Shown here: positions 43,084-51,291 of the stretch, in pieces
Layout: every line of letters begins with the position of its first letter
Position numbering within the stretch: position 1 is the first letter of the stretch
DNA from: JACCXM01 sp046328335
GTDB taxonomy: Bacteria; Chloroflexota; Chloroflexia; Thermomicrobiales; UBA6265
Direction of reading: 5' to 3'
NCBI GenBank assembly: GCA_046328335.1
Contig: JAXLWU010000018.1
Coordinates: 1 to 64,000, forward strand
DNA length: 64,000 nt
Position numbers and translations under genes: made by a program
The notes under the pieces: generated by a model
What the model was told of the DNA's origin: nothing
Seen by the model: only the letters and a program-made list of their open reading frames with translations
Databases searched by the model: none

Positions 43084-43683
43084 GTGATTTCCGAACTGCT
43101 CGGTCCACGAGTCCGGGGCATTACGCTGCGTGTCGGTGAGATGCTCGCCCGGCTCGGGCTGACTCCCAATCTCCTGACGGCGATCGGGCTTATCCTGAAT
43201 GTTATCGTGGCCATCATCATCGCCACCAGCAACCTCGTGCTGGGAGGCATCTTGCTGTTGATCGCCGGCGGATTCGATATGCTCGACGGCGCGGTCGCCC
43301 GCGCATCGGGCACCGTAACCAAGTTCGGCGGCTTCCTCGATTCGACCGTTGATCGCTACTCAGAAGTGGTGGTCTACGGCGGAGTCCTCATCTACGTTCT
43401 CGGCGGCGACGATTTCCGGGTCGGCTCGCTTCTCATTTATGCCGCGACCGCCGGATCACTGCTGATCAGTTACGCCCGCGCTCGTGCCGAGGCGGCGGGT
43501 TATCGAGCCTCGGTCGGTCTTCTCGCACGCCCGGAGCGGGTCCTGATCCTCGCGCTCGGCCTGATGTTCAATCTCCTGATCCCGGCGCTGTGGATTCTCG
43601 CCGTTGGCACCCACCTCACCGTCATTACTCGCATGGCCCACGTCTGGCGAATTTCGCGAGCGGCGGAAACGCGAGACGCTTGA
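43084..43683 (+). CDS. CDP-alcohol phosphatidyltransferase (phosphatidylinositol-phosphate synthase-like)
   Basis: 199 residues, six membrane helices. The full family motif D-x2-D-G-x2-A-R-x8-G-x3-D-x3-D is present: Asp65, Asp68, Gly69, Ala72, Arg73, Gly82, Asp86 and Asp90. Its N-terminal PRVRGITLRVGEMLARLGLTP resembles actinobacterial and archaeal inositol-phosphate enzymes that join inositol-1-phosphate to CDP-diacylglycerol. The GTG at 43084 lies 16 nt after the glycosyltransferase stop. Phosphatidylglycerophosphate synthase is the alternative. With the glycosyltransferase it may start a mannosylated inositol lipid. Confidence 0.85.
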   Translation: MISELLGPRVRGITLRVGEMLARLGLTPNLLTAIGLILNVIVAIIIATSNLVLGGILLLIAGGFDMLDGAVARASGTVTKFGGFLDSTVDRYSEVVVYGGVLIYVLGGDDFRVGSLLIYAATAGSLLISYARARAEAAGYRASVGLLARPERVLILALGLMFNLLIPALWILAVGTHLTVITRMAHVWRISRAAETRDA

Positions 43684-43685
43684 AC

Positions 43686-43886
43686 ATGATGGACCGCAAC
43701 CCTGTCGACGACCAGAGCGAAGCCGACGATCAGTTTGATTCCCCCGAAACGCGGCTGCCGGTCACCTCAGCCGCCGACGTGGAGTCCGCCGGGCGGTCCT
43801 GTATGGCGATCTTGCTCCTCGGAGGCGGAATCATTCTTGTTGTCGTGATCTGGCTCCTGTACCGGTCGTTCGTCGGCGGCTCATAG
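43686..43886 (+). CDS. Small C-tail-anchored membrane protein
   Basis: 66 residues: an acidic N-terminal half (DDQSEADDQF) and one C-terminal helix (AILLLGGGIILVVVIWLLY) followed by RSFVGGS. It starts 2 nt after the phosphatidyltransferase stop, so it is in the same operon. It has no match I can name. It may assist or regulate the lipid enzymes. Confidence 0.55.
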   Translation: MMDRNPVDDQSEADDQFDSPETRLPVTSAADVESAGRSCMAILLLGGGIILVVVIWLLYRSFVGGS

Positions 43887-43919
43887 CGCAAACGCGAAGC
43901 CAACAATTGCGAGCGGTGA

Positions 43920-43925
43920 TATGAT
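43920..43925 (+). promoter_or_regulatory. -10 box for the nitrilase-family gene
   Basis: TATGAT here predicts a start near 43932 and a leader of about 37 nt that contains an AGGAG ribosome-binding site. Confidence 0.4.
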
Positions 43926-43968
43926 CCGCCATAACGTGGATTCAAACGGAACAGGAGAAGAGCAGATC

Positions 43969-44871
43969 ATGTCAGGACTCCACCTCAACGGTCATCACGA
44001 CAGTCCGATCCAGGGCATATCGGTGGCCCTGGCCCAGATGAACTCCGGTTCCGATCGTGAGCAGAATCTCTCTGTCGCGCTCGATCTCATCGATCGGGCC
44101 GCGGCGGCGGGAGCGCGCCTGGTCGTACTGCCCGAAGTCTGGCTGTACCTCGGACCTGAAGAAGGAAATCGCGCGCACGCCGAACCGATTCCGGGCCCGA
44201 TCACCGATCTCCTGGCCGAACGCGCGCGCCGCCACCGCATCTACGTTCACGGCGGTAGCATCTACGAAACTCGACGGGATGCCCCCGGGATGTTCAACAC
44301 GGCCGTGGTCATCAATCCGGATGGGGATATCATCGCCAAGTACAGCAAGTTGCACATGTTCGATGTGGTCCTGGACGGCGTCGCCCAGTACACCGAATCG
44401 GCGACGGTCACCCCTGGCGATGGCCTCGCCATCGCCGATATCGATGGATTCCCGGTCGGGCTGGCGATCTGCTACGACCTTCGCTTCCCGGAGCTGTTCC
44501 GAATCCTCGCGCTCAATGGCGCCAAGACGATCATCCTTCCCGCCGCATTCACCATGATGACTGGCAAGGACCACTGGGAGACCCTCATCCGCGCGCGCGC
44601 CATCGAGAACGGACTCTATATGGTCGCGTGCGGTCAGTGGGGCAAGCACCATCCCGGAAACTGGTGCTACGGCCGGTCGATGGTCGTCGATCCGTGGGGC
44701 ACGGTGATCGCCACGGCTTCCGATGGAGTCGGAATCGCGTTGGCGACCATCGAGCCGGATCGTGTCGAAACCGTCCGGCGGCAGATTCCGTCGCTCACGA
44801 ATCGCCGACCAGACGCCTACCGGTGGCCGGAAGAGGCAACCCTCCTGGCCACGAGTCGCTCGCGATTCTAA
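43969..44871 (+). CDS. Carbon-nitrogen hydrolase (nitrilase superfamily)
   Basis: 300 residues with the Glu-Lys-Cys triad: Glu56 in VLPEVWLYLG, Lys127 in KYSKLHMFDV and Cys168 in AICYDLRFPEL. The phrase CYDLRFPELFRILALNGAK and the following PAAFTMMTGKDHWETLIRAR match the Nit/omega-amidase branch, which hydrolyses alpha-keto acid amides or deaminated glutathione. AGGAG lies about 11 nt before the ATG at 43969. An ATG at 43921 has no such site and overlaps the -10 box. It is cytoplasmic. Confidence 0.88.
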   Translation: MSGLHLNGHHDSPIQGISVALAQMNSGSDREQNLSVALDLIDRAAAAGARLVVLPEVWLYLGPEEGNRAHAEPIPGPITDLLAERARRHRIYVHGGSIYETRRDAPGMFNTAVVINPDGDIIAKYSKLHMFDVVLDGVAQYTESATVTPGDGLAIADIDGFPVGLAICYDLRFPELFRILALNGAKTIILPAAFTMMTGKDHWETLIRARAIENGLYMVACGQWGKHHPGNWCYGRSMVVDPWGTVIATASDGVGIALATIEPDRVETVRRQIPSLTNRRPDAYRWPEEATLLATSRSRF

Positions 44872-45197
44872 GCCACCCCGTAGACAATTCCCGCTTTCGG
44901 GGCGCGGCGGCAATCGCCGCCTGCGCCCTGATGCTTTGCAGTTGCACGCGGGAGAGCGCCGCTCCCGCGCTGGGGCCGGCGCCAACCCTGGCTGTCGTCA
45001 CCGCCACCCCCGGCCCGCCGGCGATCCCCACCCCAGGCATCGAACAGCGATACGTCGTCCGCGATGGCGACACCCTCTCGGGCATCGCTGCCAGGTTTGG
45101 CGTTCCAGAGGACGCCATTCTCAAGACCAACGGGATTTCCAATCCGGACAAACTCTTCGTCGGCCAGGAGTTGCTGATCCCGGCTCCGCAACCCTGA
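44823..45197 (+). CDS. LysM-domain lipoprotein
   Basis: 124 residues. A hydrophobic segment (FRGAAAIAACALMLCSC) ends in a lipobox, with Cys as the lipidation site. A Pro/Ala/Thr linker follows, then a complete LysM domain (RYVVRDGDTLSGIAARFGVP, AILKTNGISNPDKLFVGQEL) ending near the C-terminus. LysM binds peptidoglycan or other GlcNAc polymers. The start is uncertain: the GTG at 44823 overlaps the previous gene, and no good Shine-Dalgarno is seen for any choice. The protein would sit on the outer face of the membrane attached to the wall. Confidence 0.75.
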   Translation: MAGRGNPPGHESLAILSHPVDNSRFRGAAAIAACALMLCSCTRESAAPALGPAPTLAVVTATPGPPAIPTPGIEQRYVVRDGDTLSGIAARFGVPEDAILKTNGISNPDKLFVGQELLIPAPQP

Positions 45198-45241
45198 AGT
45201 CCGGGTTTTCGTCTGGATTCGCGAAACCGGGCGCACACACC

Positions 45242-45270
45242 TTGACCGTGTTTATCGCGCGTGGTACCTT
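45242..45270 (+). promoter_or_regulatory. Promoter of the 16-codon transcription unit
   Basis: TTGACC at 45242-45247, a 17-nt spacer and TACCTT at 45265-45270. The predicted start near 45277 gives an RNA of about 165 nt ending at the terminator at 45443. Confidence 0.5.
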
Positions 45271-45324
45271 GACGCCCACATCGCGAAACGCGATGAAACT
45301 CCAGGACCGATGAGGGTAAAGGAG

Positions 45325-45362
45325 GTGATGCCCATGAGTAGTCACGGTACCGAGGGCATCAC
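45325..45362 (+). promoter_or_regulatory. Hairpin covering the Shine-Dalgarno end and enclosing the start codon of the 16-codon ORF
   Basis: GTGATGCCC (45325-45333) and GGGCATCAC (45354-45362) are exact complements. The 20-nt loop opens with the ATG at 45334. The 5' arm includes the last bases of the Shine-Dalgarno sequence AAAGGAGGTGAT (45318-45329). Confidence 0.6.
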
Positions 45363-45384
45363 GGTGGAGGCTGTCAGCCGCTAG
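45334..45384 (+). CDS. 16-codon ORF with a maximal Shine-Dalgarno
   Basis: The reading frame encodes MSSHGTEGITVEAVSR and stops at 45382-45384. AAAGGAGGTGAT (12 nt, complementary to the usual 3' end of 16S rRNA) lies 4-15 nt before the ATG, and GGAGG is 8 nt away, which is ideal. An in-frame ATG at 45310 could add eight residues, but it lies upstream of the Shine-Dalgarno. The unit has its own promoter and terminator and no other gene. It may be a real micropeptide or a structured RNA that happens to contain an ORF. I do not recognise the peptide. Confidence 0.5.
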   Translation: MSSHGTEGITVEAVSR

Positions 45385-45406
45385 GCGCAGTCGGCCGTGG
45401 TGCCAC

Positions 45407-45443
45407 GAAACGAGGGCTGGACATGTCCAGCCCTCGTTTTTTT
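45407..45443 (+). terminator. Strong rho-independent terminator
   Basis: AACGAGGGCTGGA pairs with TCCAGCCCTCGTT around a central CATG-type loop, directly followed by seven T (45437-45443). It ends the short unit and, read the other way, may also help end rplY. Confidence 0.9.
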
Positions 45444-45479
45444 GTCCCTGAAACCCTGTTCGTGCGGAGTATCCGAGGT

Positions 45480-46109
45480 TTAGGACTCGGCCACTTCGCT
45501 TTCGCTCCCGGTCTCTTCGACCTCCGTCGCCGCTTCTTCCGCGCCGTCGGTTTCCGGTGCGACGTATACCGCTTCGATCTGAGCGACGATTTCATCGGCG
45601 TCGAGCACGGCGCTCACGCCTTTGGCAAACACAAGGTCGCCGACGCGCAAGACATCCCCTGGCTGGTTCAACCCGGAGACATCGACATCGATCTGATGTG
45701 GAATTTCCGCTGGCAGCGCTTCGACTTCCAACTCGCTCCGCGTCTCGGTGAACACGCTCCCCGCCGCCTGGTTTGGATTGTGGAAGACCAGCGGCACCAG
45801 CGCCCGCACCGGGTTGCGAAGATTTGGCGCGAAGAAGTCGATGTGGATCGGTTCCCGGCGCACCGGATGCATCTGCACATCGCGGATAAAGACCGCCTGC
45901 TCACCGTCTTCCCAGCGCAGCGTGAAGAGCGTCGAGTGCCCGGTCGTCTGGTAGAACTTCGCGAACTGGCGGTGATCGACAGAGACGGGGATCGTCTCCT
46001 TGACCACCGGCCCATACACGATGCCGGGGATGCGATTCTCCCGCCGCAACGCTTTGACCTGCTTGCCAATCACCGTACGTCGCTGGGCCTCGAATTCCTG
46101 AGCTGCCAT
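45480..46109 (-). CDS. rplY: 50S ribosomal protein L25 / general stress protein Ctc
   Basis: 209 residues, the long TL5/Ctc form. The N-terminal 5S-rRNA-binding domain begins with FEAQRRTVIGKQVKALRREN and IPGIVYGP, followed by the C-terminal beta domain (FVFH-like LVFHNPNQAAGS, VEALPAEIPHQIDVDVSGL) and an acidic tail rich in Glu. GGTAAGGTG lies just before the ATG at 46109. It binds 5S rRNA in the central protuberance. It is monocistronic and convergent with the short unit at 45242-45443. Confidence 0.92.
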   Translation of the reverse strand: MAAQEFEAQRRTVIGKQVKALRRENRIPGIVYGPVVKETIPVSVDHRQFAKFYQTTGHSTLFTLRWEDGEQAVFIRDVQMHPVRREPIHIDFFAPNLRNPVRALVPLVFHNPNQAAGSVFTETRSELEVEALPAEIPHQIDVDVSGLNQPGDVLRVGDLVFAKGVSAVLDADEIVAQIEAVYVAPETDGAEEAATEVEETGSESEVAES

Positions 46110-46416
46110 CACCTTACCTGTTCGCTGCGCCGAAGCGGCCTGGACCGCGATATGCATAAGATCGCGGGACAAACGAAACCGGGCAGACCCGCCACGAGCC
46201 GGCCCGGAGATGCAACACGGCATCCTACCATATCGTGAGTGAAGGATTTGACGACGATTCCAAAGTGATTCACACCGTCTGGGCAATGTTCCTTGACGGT
46301 AATGAACGCTGGCCGTACCATCACCGCACTTTCCGGCCTGCTGGAGCGGTGAATCGCGTTTCATGACGTGTGAACGCGGGTCCGAGCCAGTCCACGGTTG
46401 ACAAGGAGGTCGCCGC
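46110..46416. other. Intergenic region between divergent rplY and permease genes
   Basis: About 307 bases with no gene. It should contain the rplY promoter on the minus strand. A permease promoter on the plus strand is not evident; AAGGAGG near its end is the ribosome-binding site for the TTG start at 46417. Confidence 0.45.
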
Positions 46417-47361
46417 TTGGGACGGTTCCTCATCCGCCGCGCCATCATCTCCGTCATCACGTTGATCGCGATCAGCATGGTGATCTACGCGATTCTGGCG
46501 ATCGCCCCCGGTGATCCACTCTCCGGTTTCGCCAACAATCCCAACGTGCCGCCCGAGTTGCGCGAGCGCATACGCGCCACGATGGGGCTCGAAGATCCGA
46601 TTCCTGTGCAGTACCTGCGCTGGGCCAAGGCCTACGTCCAGGGCGATTGGTTGCACTCCTACTCCGCCCGCGTACCAGTGCGTGACTATGTCCTGAGCCG
46701 GCTTCCCGTGACGCTTTCGATTACGGGATCGGCGCTGATTCTCAGCGTTCTCATCGCCGTGCCAGTCGGAGTCATCTCCGCGCTTCGGCAGTATTCGTTC
46801 TTCGATCAGGCAGCGACGACATTCGCATTCATCGGGTTCAGCTTGCCAACGTTCTTTACAGGCCTCCTCTTCATCCTCCTCTTCAGCGTCAAGCTCGGCT
46901 GGCTGGACTTCATCTACGACTCCCAAGTAACGGGGTTCTGGGCCAACGCCAAGCAATCGATCATGCCGATCGCGGTGCTGGGTCTAGCCGGCTCAGCGCA
47001 GTTGATGCGGTTCGTCCGCGCCTCGATGCTGGAAACCATCAGTCAGGACTATGTGCGCACCGCTCGCGCCAAGGGACTCCGCGAGCAATCGGTAACGGTG
47101 TTTCACGCCATGCGGAACGCGCTGATTCCCGTGGTAACGGTCCTCGCGCTACAAATTCCCGATGTGTTTGGCGGGGCCATTATCACGGAGCAAATCTTCC
47201 GCATCCCTGGCATTGGACGTGCCCTGATCGACGGGATTTACAGCAAGGATGTTCCCGTCGTCATGGCGATCACCTTTGGCATCGCCATACTTGTCGTGCT
47301 CTTCAACGTGATCGCCGATCTCCTCTATGCGGCGCTCGATCCTCGCATCAGATACTCATAG
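46417..47361 (+). CDS. ABC transporter permease, DppB type
   Basis: 314 residues with the DppB pattern: an N-terminal helix (VITLIAISMVIYAILAIAPG), APGDPLSGF, six helices, and the ATPase loop ARAKGLREQSVTVFHAMRNA, ending LDPRIRYS. The start is a TTG with AAGGAGG 7 nt upstream, an uncommon start codon. DppC follows after 53 nt. No binding protein or ATPase gene is adjacent, so it is another orphan pair. Substrate unknown. Confidence 0.9.
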   Translation: MGRFLIRRAIISVITLIAISMVIYAILAIAPGDPLSGFANNPNVPPELRERIRATMGLEDPIPVQYLRWAKAYVQGDWLHSYSARVPVRDYVLSRLPVTLSITGSALILSVLIAVPVGVISALRQYSFFDQAATTFAFIGFSLPTFFTGLLFILLFSVKLGWLDFIYDSQVTGFWANAKQSIMPIAVLGLAGSAQLMRFVRASMLETISQDYVRTARAKGLREQSVTVFHAMRNALIPVVTVLALQIPDVFGGAIITEQIFRIPGIGRALIDGIYSKDVPVVMAITFGIAILVVLFNVIADLLYAALDPRIRYS

Positions 47362-47414
47362 CGAGGCGCGATGATGACCGAAACGACCGGGATTCCCTGG
47401 AAAGGAGCCCCCGC

Positions 47415-48434
47415 ATGACACAAGGGGCCGAACTCGATATCCGGCGGCCGGCCGCGTCAACGCAGGTCAAAGTCGCTCCCGTCGTCGAGGAGATTCCCAG
47501 GGATCATGTGCCGGAACTTGCCGGCGAGTTGCGCGTCAAACCGCAACGCTCGCTCTGGAACAACGCCTGGCGGCAGTTCCGCAAACACGATCTCGCCATG
47601 GCGGGCCTCGTCGTCTTCATCTTCATGATTCTGGCCACGTTCATCGGGACCATGATCTATCCGCAGGACATCGATACCATCGATTTCATGGCGAGCGGCG
47701 CCGGACCTTCCATGGCGCATCCGTTTGGGGCGGATGACCTGGGACGCGACATTCTGGCGCGCGTCCTCTGGGGCGGCCGGATTTCCCTGGCGGTCGGCGT
47801 CGTGGCCGCGATGATGTCGATCGTTGTCGGCACAGCGATCGGCGCCCTCGCCGGATTCTTCGGTGGCGCGGCGGACAACCTCCTGATGCGGCTCACGGAC
47901 CTCTTCATTTCGCTGCCGCAAGTGCCGTTGCTATTGGTCATCAGTTTTCTTTACCGCGATGCGTTCTATCAGTTCTTCGACGATCTCACTGGCAACGGTG
48001 TTCTGGGCATCTTTGCCCTAATCGTCATCGTGATCGGTCTCTTCAGCTGGATGCCAACTGCCCGGCTCGTCCGCGCCAGTTTTCTCGCCACGAAAGAGAA
48101 GGAATTCATCGAAGCCGCCGAATCGATCGGCGCAACGCGCGGGTCGTTGATCTTCAAACACATCCTGCCCAATGTTCTCAGCCCGATCATCGTGGCCGCA
48201 ACGCTGGGCGTCGGCGGCGCGATCATCTCCGAATCGACGCTTTCGTTTCTCGGCCTCGGCTTCCCGTCTGATGTCCCCACCTGGGGCACAATGCTGCTCG
48301 AAGCGCGCGACCGTCTGGAGATCGCGCCGCACGAGGCGCTCTTTCCCGGCACGATGATCTTTTTGGCCGTGCTGGCCATCAACTACATCGGAGACGGCCT
48401 GCGGGACGCGCTCGATCCGCGCAAAACGTCGTAA
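47415..48434 (+). CDS. ABC transporter permease, DppC type
   Basis: 339 residues, longer than average because of a cytoplasmic N-terminal extension of about 60 residues rich in Val, Glu and Pro. The pore segment follows with AHPFGADDLGRDILARVLWG, the EAA-type loop (EAAESIGATRGSLIFKHILP) and GDGLRDALDPRKTS at the end. GGAG precedes the ATG at 47415 by about 7 nt. Partner of the DppB protein at 46417. Confidence 0.9.
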   Translation: MTQGAELDIRRPAASTQVKVAPVVEEIPRDHVPELAGELRVKPQRSLWNNAWRQFRKHDLAMAGLVVFIFMILATFIGTMIYPQDIDTIDFMASGAGPSMAHPFGADDLGRDILARVLWGGRISLAVGVVAAMMSIVVGTAIGALAGFFGGAADNLLMRLTDLFISLPQVPLLLVISFLYRDAFYQFFDDLTGNGVLGIFALIVIVIGLFSWMPTARLVRASFLATKEKEFIEAAESIGATRGSLIFKHILPNVLSPIIVAATLGVGGAIISESTLSFLGLGFPSDVPTWGTMLLEARDRLEIAPHEALFPGTMIFLAVLAINYIGDGLRDALDPRKTS

Positions 48435-48452
48435 ATCGGAGTCATCGCCATC

Positions 48453-48740
48453 GTGGAACAACACGTCCTCTTTGTCTGGAAGGACTTCAGCCGGTTCGTC
48501 GAAGTTTCCCCCGTCGATCGCGGCTGGCTGGTCATTTGGGGCCGCTACCTCGATCAGGGTCGGGTCCGCGCCACGGCGGGCAACCGCACCTATCTCGATC
48601 TGAACGGCGTGCGCCGTCGTCTCGGCGATGCCGTGTTCGAATTGACGAACAACCCCACGCTCGTGGCCGAAGCGCTGGTCCGCTTCGACCGTACACCGTT
48701 CCCCGTTCACCGCCCGACGCCTGCGCTCGAGCCCTTGTAG
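48453..48740 (+). CDS. Small conserved hypothetical protein
   Basis: 95 residues, soluble and beta-rich (VEVSPVDRGWLVIWGRYLDQ) with Trp and Arg typical of a compact domain, then NNPTLVAEALVRF. The GTG at 48453 lies 18 nt after the DppC stop, so it is probably co-transcribed with the permeases or with the following crtI gene. No family is recognised. Its Arg-rich C-terminus could contact nucleic acid, which is a guess. Confidence 0.5.
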   Translation: MEQHVLFVWKDFSRFVEVSPVDRGWLVIWGRYLDQGRVRATAGNRTYLDLNGVRRRLGDAVFELTNNPTLVAEALVRFDRTPFPVHRPTPALEPL

Positions 48741-48808
48741 CGCAACGGCCAGCGATACCACCGATTCTGGATCGACCAGGAGTACCCTTCAGAGAGAGAA
48801 GGGACGCG

Positions 48809-50317
48809 ATGGTCGAAACACGGGCGCAACGAATCGTCGTTATCGGCAGCGGCTTCGGCGGTTTAGCCGCGGCGGTGCGGCTCGCCGCGCGCGGCCACCA
48901 CGTAACGCTCCTCGAGCAACGCGACCGGCCGGGCGGCCGTGCCGCCGTCTACGAGCAGGACGGGTTCGTTTTCGACGGTGGACCAACCGTCATTACCGCG
49001 CCGTGGCTGCTGGAGGACCTTTTCGTCCTCGCTGGGCGCCGGTTTGCCGATGCGATCGATCTCGTCCCGCTCGATCCGTTCTACCGAATCTTCTTTCCCG
49101 ACGGCACACATTTCGATTACAGCGGCGAATCAGACGCGATGGCCCGTGAAGTGGCGCGCCAGAGTGATAATCCTGCCGATATCGCGGGCTACCGCGAGTT
49201 CGTGCGCCGCACGGAGCCGATCTTCGCCAAGGGGTTCACCGAACTCGCCGACCAGCCATTCCTGCATGTGACGGATATGCTCCGCATCGCTCCCGATCTG
49301 ATCCGGCTAGGCAGTTATCGCTCGGTGTATGGGATGGTCTCGCGGTACGTGCAAAATGAGAACGTGCGCCAGGTCCTCTCGTTTCACCCGCTGCTGGTGG
49401 GTGGCAATCCTTTCGACACCACGAGTATCTACACCCTGATTCACTATCTGGAGCGCAAATGGGGCGTCTGGTTCGCCCGGGGCGGGACGGGTGCGATCGT
49501 CGATGCGCTGGTTGGCTTGCTGAACGAACTCGGCGGAACACTCGAACTGAATGCCCGTGTGACAGAGATATGCGTCGCGGAAAACAGGGTGAACGGGGTG
49601 AGGTTGGCCGATGGCCGCTCGATTCCCGCAGACAGTATCGTCTGCAACGCGGATGTCGCGACAGTTACCGAGACACTGCTGCCACCGCGATTTCGCCGCG
49701 GTGCGACCATCCCGCCGTCACGAATGCGACATTCGATGTCGCTCGTCGTGATTTACTTTGGTACCGATCGTCTCTATCGCGGCCAGGACGGTCCGGATCT
49801 GGCGCACCACACCATCATCCTCGGCCCGCGATATCGTGAACTTCTCAGCGATATCTTCCGCGGGCGGCGGCTCGCGGATGACATGTCGCTCTATCTCCAC
49901 ATGCCGACCCTCACCGATCCCTCCCTCGCCCCCAAAGGGTGCGAAGCGTTCTACGTCCTGGCCCCCGTACCAAACCTCGGCGCTGCCGTCGACTGGCAAC
50001 GAGCCGCGCGTCCGTATCGCGATCGAGTGATGCAGTTCCTCGAAGATCACTATCTGCCGAATCTCTCAAAGCACCTGATCACGGAAACCATGGTCGATCC
50101 CCGCTTTTTTCATGACACGTTGGGTTCACACTTGGGAGCCGGATTCTCGATTGCGCCGGTTCTCACCCAGTCCGCGTGGTTTCGTCCCCATAACCGGTCT
50201 GATACGCTCCCGAACCTGTACTTCGTCGGCGCCGGTACCCATCCCGGCGCCGGACTTCCCGGTGTGCTGACGTCAGCCAAGATCGCTGACGATCTCATTG
50301 CCGCGCATTCGCCCTGA
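48809..50317 (+). CDS. crtI: Phytoene desaturase-type carotenoid oxidoreductase
   Basis: 502 residues. The FAD motif is VVIGSGFGGLAAAVRLAARG, and the dinucleotide-binding region continues LLEQRDRPGGRAAVYEQDGF, with FDGGPTVITAP typical of CrtI. The C-terminal block LYFVGAGTHPGAGLPGVLTS is the family signature. It converts phytoene stepwise towards lycopene or, in related forms, modifies other carotenoids. No phytoene synthase gene is adjacent. A purine-rich AGAGAGAAGGG site lies before the ATG at 48809. Confidence 0.9.
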   Translation: MVETRAQRIVVIGSGFGGLAAAVRLAARGHHVTLLEQRDRPGGRAAVYEQDGFVFDGGPTVITAPWLLEDLFVLAGRRFADAIDLVPLDPFYRIFFPDGTHFDYSGESDAMAREVARQSDNPADIAGYREFVRRTEPIFAKGFTELADQPFLHVTDMLRIAPDLIRLGSYRSVYGMVSRYVQNENVRQVLSFHPLLVGGNPFDTTSIYTLIHYLERKWGVWFARGGTGAIVDALVGLLNELGGTLELNARVTEICVAENRVNGVRLADGRSIPADSIVCNADVATVTETLLPPRFRRGATIPPSRMRHSMSLVVIYFGTDRLYRGQDGPDLAHHTIILGPRYRELLSDIFRGRRLADDMSLYLHMPTLTDPSLAPKGCEAFYVLAPVPNLGAAVDWQRAARPYRDRVMQFLEDHYLPNLSKHLITETMVDPRFFHDTLGSHLGAGFSIAPVLTQSAWFRPHNRSDTLPNLYFVGAGTHPGAGLPGVLTSAKIADDLIAAHSP

Positions 50318-50343
50318 GCGCGTGAAACGGTGGAATCTGGCCC

Positions 50344-51291
50344 GTGCGTGTCGTCATTGTCGGTCCCGGCGCCCTCGGCAGTCTTCTTGCCGCCACGTTC
50401 CATCGCCATGGCCATGAGGTGGCCCTGCTAGGCCGGGTCGGATCGGGCCATGAACCGTCCTCGATCCGGATGCTTCGGATCGAGCGGACTGATGGGGCGC
50501 TCGAACAGCTTCCGATGAGTATCGACCGCGACCCTTCAGTGGTGTCCAGCGCCGACCTGGTGATCATGCTGGTCAAGTCCGGTGATACCTCCGCCGCGGC
50601 CGCGGCCATCACGCCGTGGGTGAGCAGCGGGCAGCCGATCCTGACGCTGCAAAATGGGCTTGGCAACGCTGAGCGCATTCGGAAAGAGGTCGGCCCCCAC
50701 CCGATCATCCTGCGAGGGGTGACCTCCCTCGCCGCGACGCGTTTGGCGCCCGGTCATGTGCGACACACGGGATCGGGCCCAACGCTCATCGGTTACTCGT
50801 CCGCCACCGAATCGACCCTGGCCCAGGAGATCGTCGCGCTGTTCACATCTTCCGGATTACCCGCCGCGGCTGTCGCTGATATTGATGGGTGGATCTGGAG
50901 AAAACTGGCGATCAACGCCGCGATCAACGGACTCACGGCGCTCGCTGGCGTACCAAACGGCACTATTGCGTCCGACGCGGCAATGCTGGATGCTGCCGAG
51001 ATCATTGCGGAAGAGGTTGCCGCCGTGGCGCGGGCAAATGGTTGGGAAATCGGAAACACTCGCGAGATGGTGGCCGAGACGGCACGCGCGACGGCCGCGA
51101 ACCGCTCATCGATGTTGCAGGACCTCGATTTCGGCCGTCCGACAGAGGTTGACGCAATTCATGGCGCGGTGATTACCGCGGCAGCATCGGCCGGCATCGC
51201 GGTGCCCGCAACGACCATCGTTACCTCCCTGATTCGCATGCGTGAACGTACGGTGACGGCCAGGAAAGGAACTCATGACCGATTCGAGTGA
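50344..51291 (+). CDS. panE: 2-dehydropantoate 2-reductase (ketopantoate reductase)
   Basis: 315 residues. The N-terminal Rossmann motif is VVIVGPGALGSLLAATF, the second contact is ILTLQNGLGNAERI, and the catalytic Lys and Glu blocks are WRKLAINAAINGLTALAG and RPTEVDAIHGAVI. It reduces ketopantoate to pantoate with NADPH. The GTG at 50344 starts it. It overlaps panB by 17 bases and heads a panE-panB-panC operon for pantothenate. Confidence 0.92.
   Translation: MRVVIVGPGALGSLLAATFHRHGHEVALLGRVGSGHEPSSIRMLRIERTDGALEQLPMSIDRDPSVVSSADLVIMLVKSGDTSAAAAAITPWVSSGQPILTLQNGLGNAERIRKEVGPHPIILRGVTSLAATRLAPGHVRHTGSGPTLIGYSSATESTLAQEIVALFTSSGLPAAAVADIDGWIWRKLAINAAINGLTALAGVPNGTIASDAAMLDAAEIIAEEVAAVARANGWEIGNTREMVAETARATAANRSSMLQDLDFGRPTEVDAIHGAVITAAASAGIAVPATTIVTSLIRMRERTVTARKGTHDRFE

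Noticed and set aside
45310..45333. In-frame ATG upstream of the 16-codon ORF that would give a 24-residue peptide
   Set aside because: This ATG lies before the Shine-Dalgarno sequence, which would then be coding; the downstream ATG has ideal spacing.
45277..45443. Short unit as a signal recognition particle RNA, 6S RNA or tmRNA
   Set aside because: It lacks the conserved GGAA-type tetraloop region of SRP RNA, the large open bubble of 6S RNA and any tRNA-like end of tmRNA.
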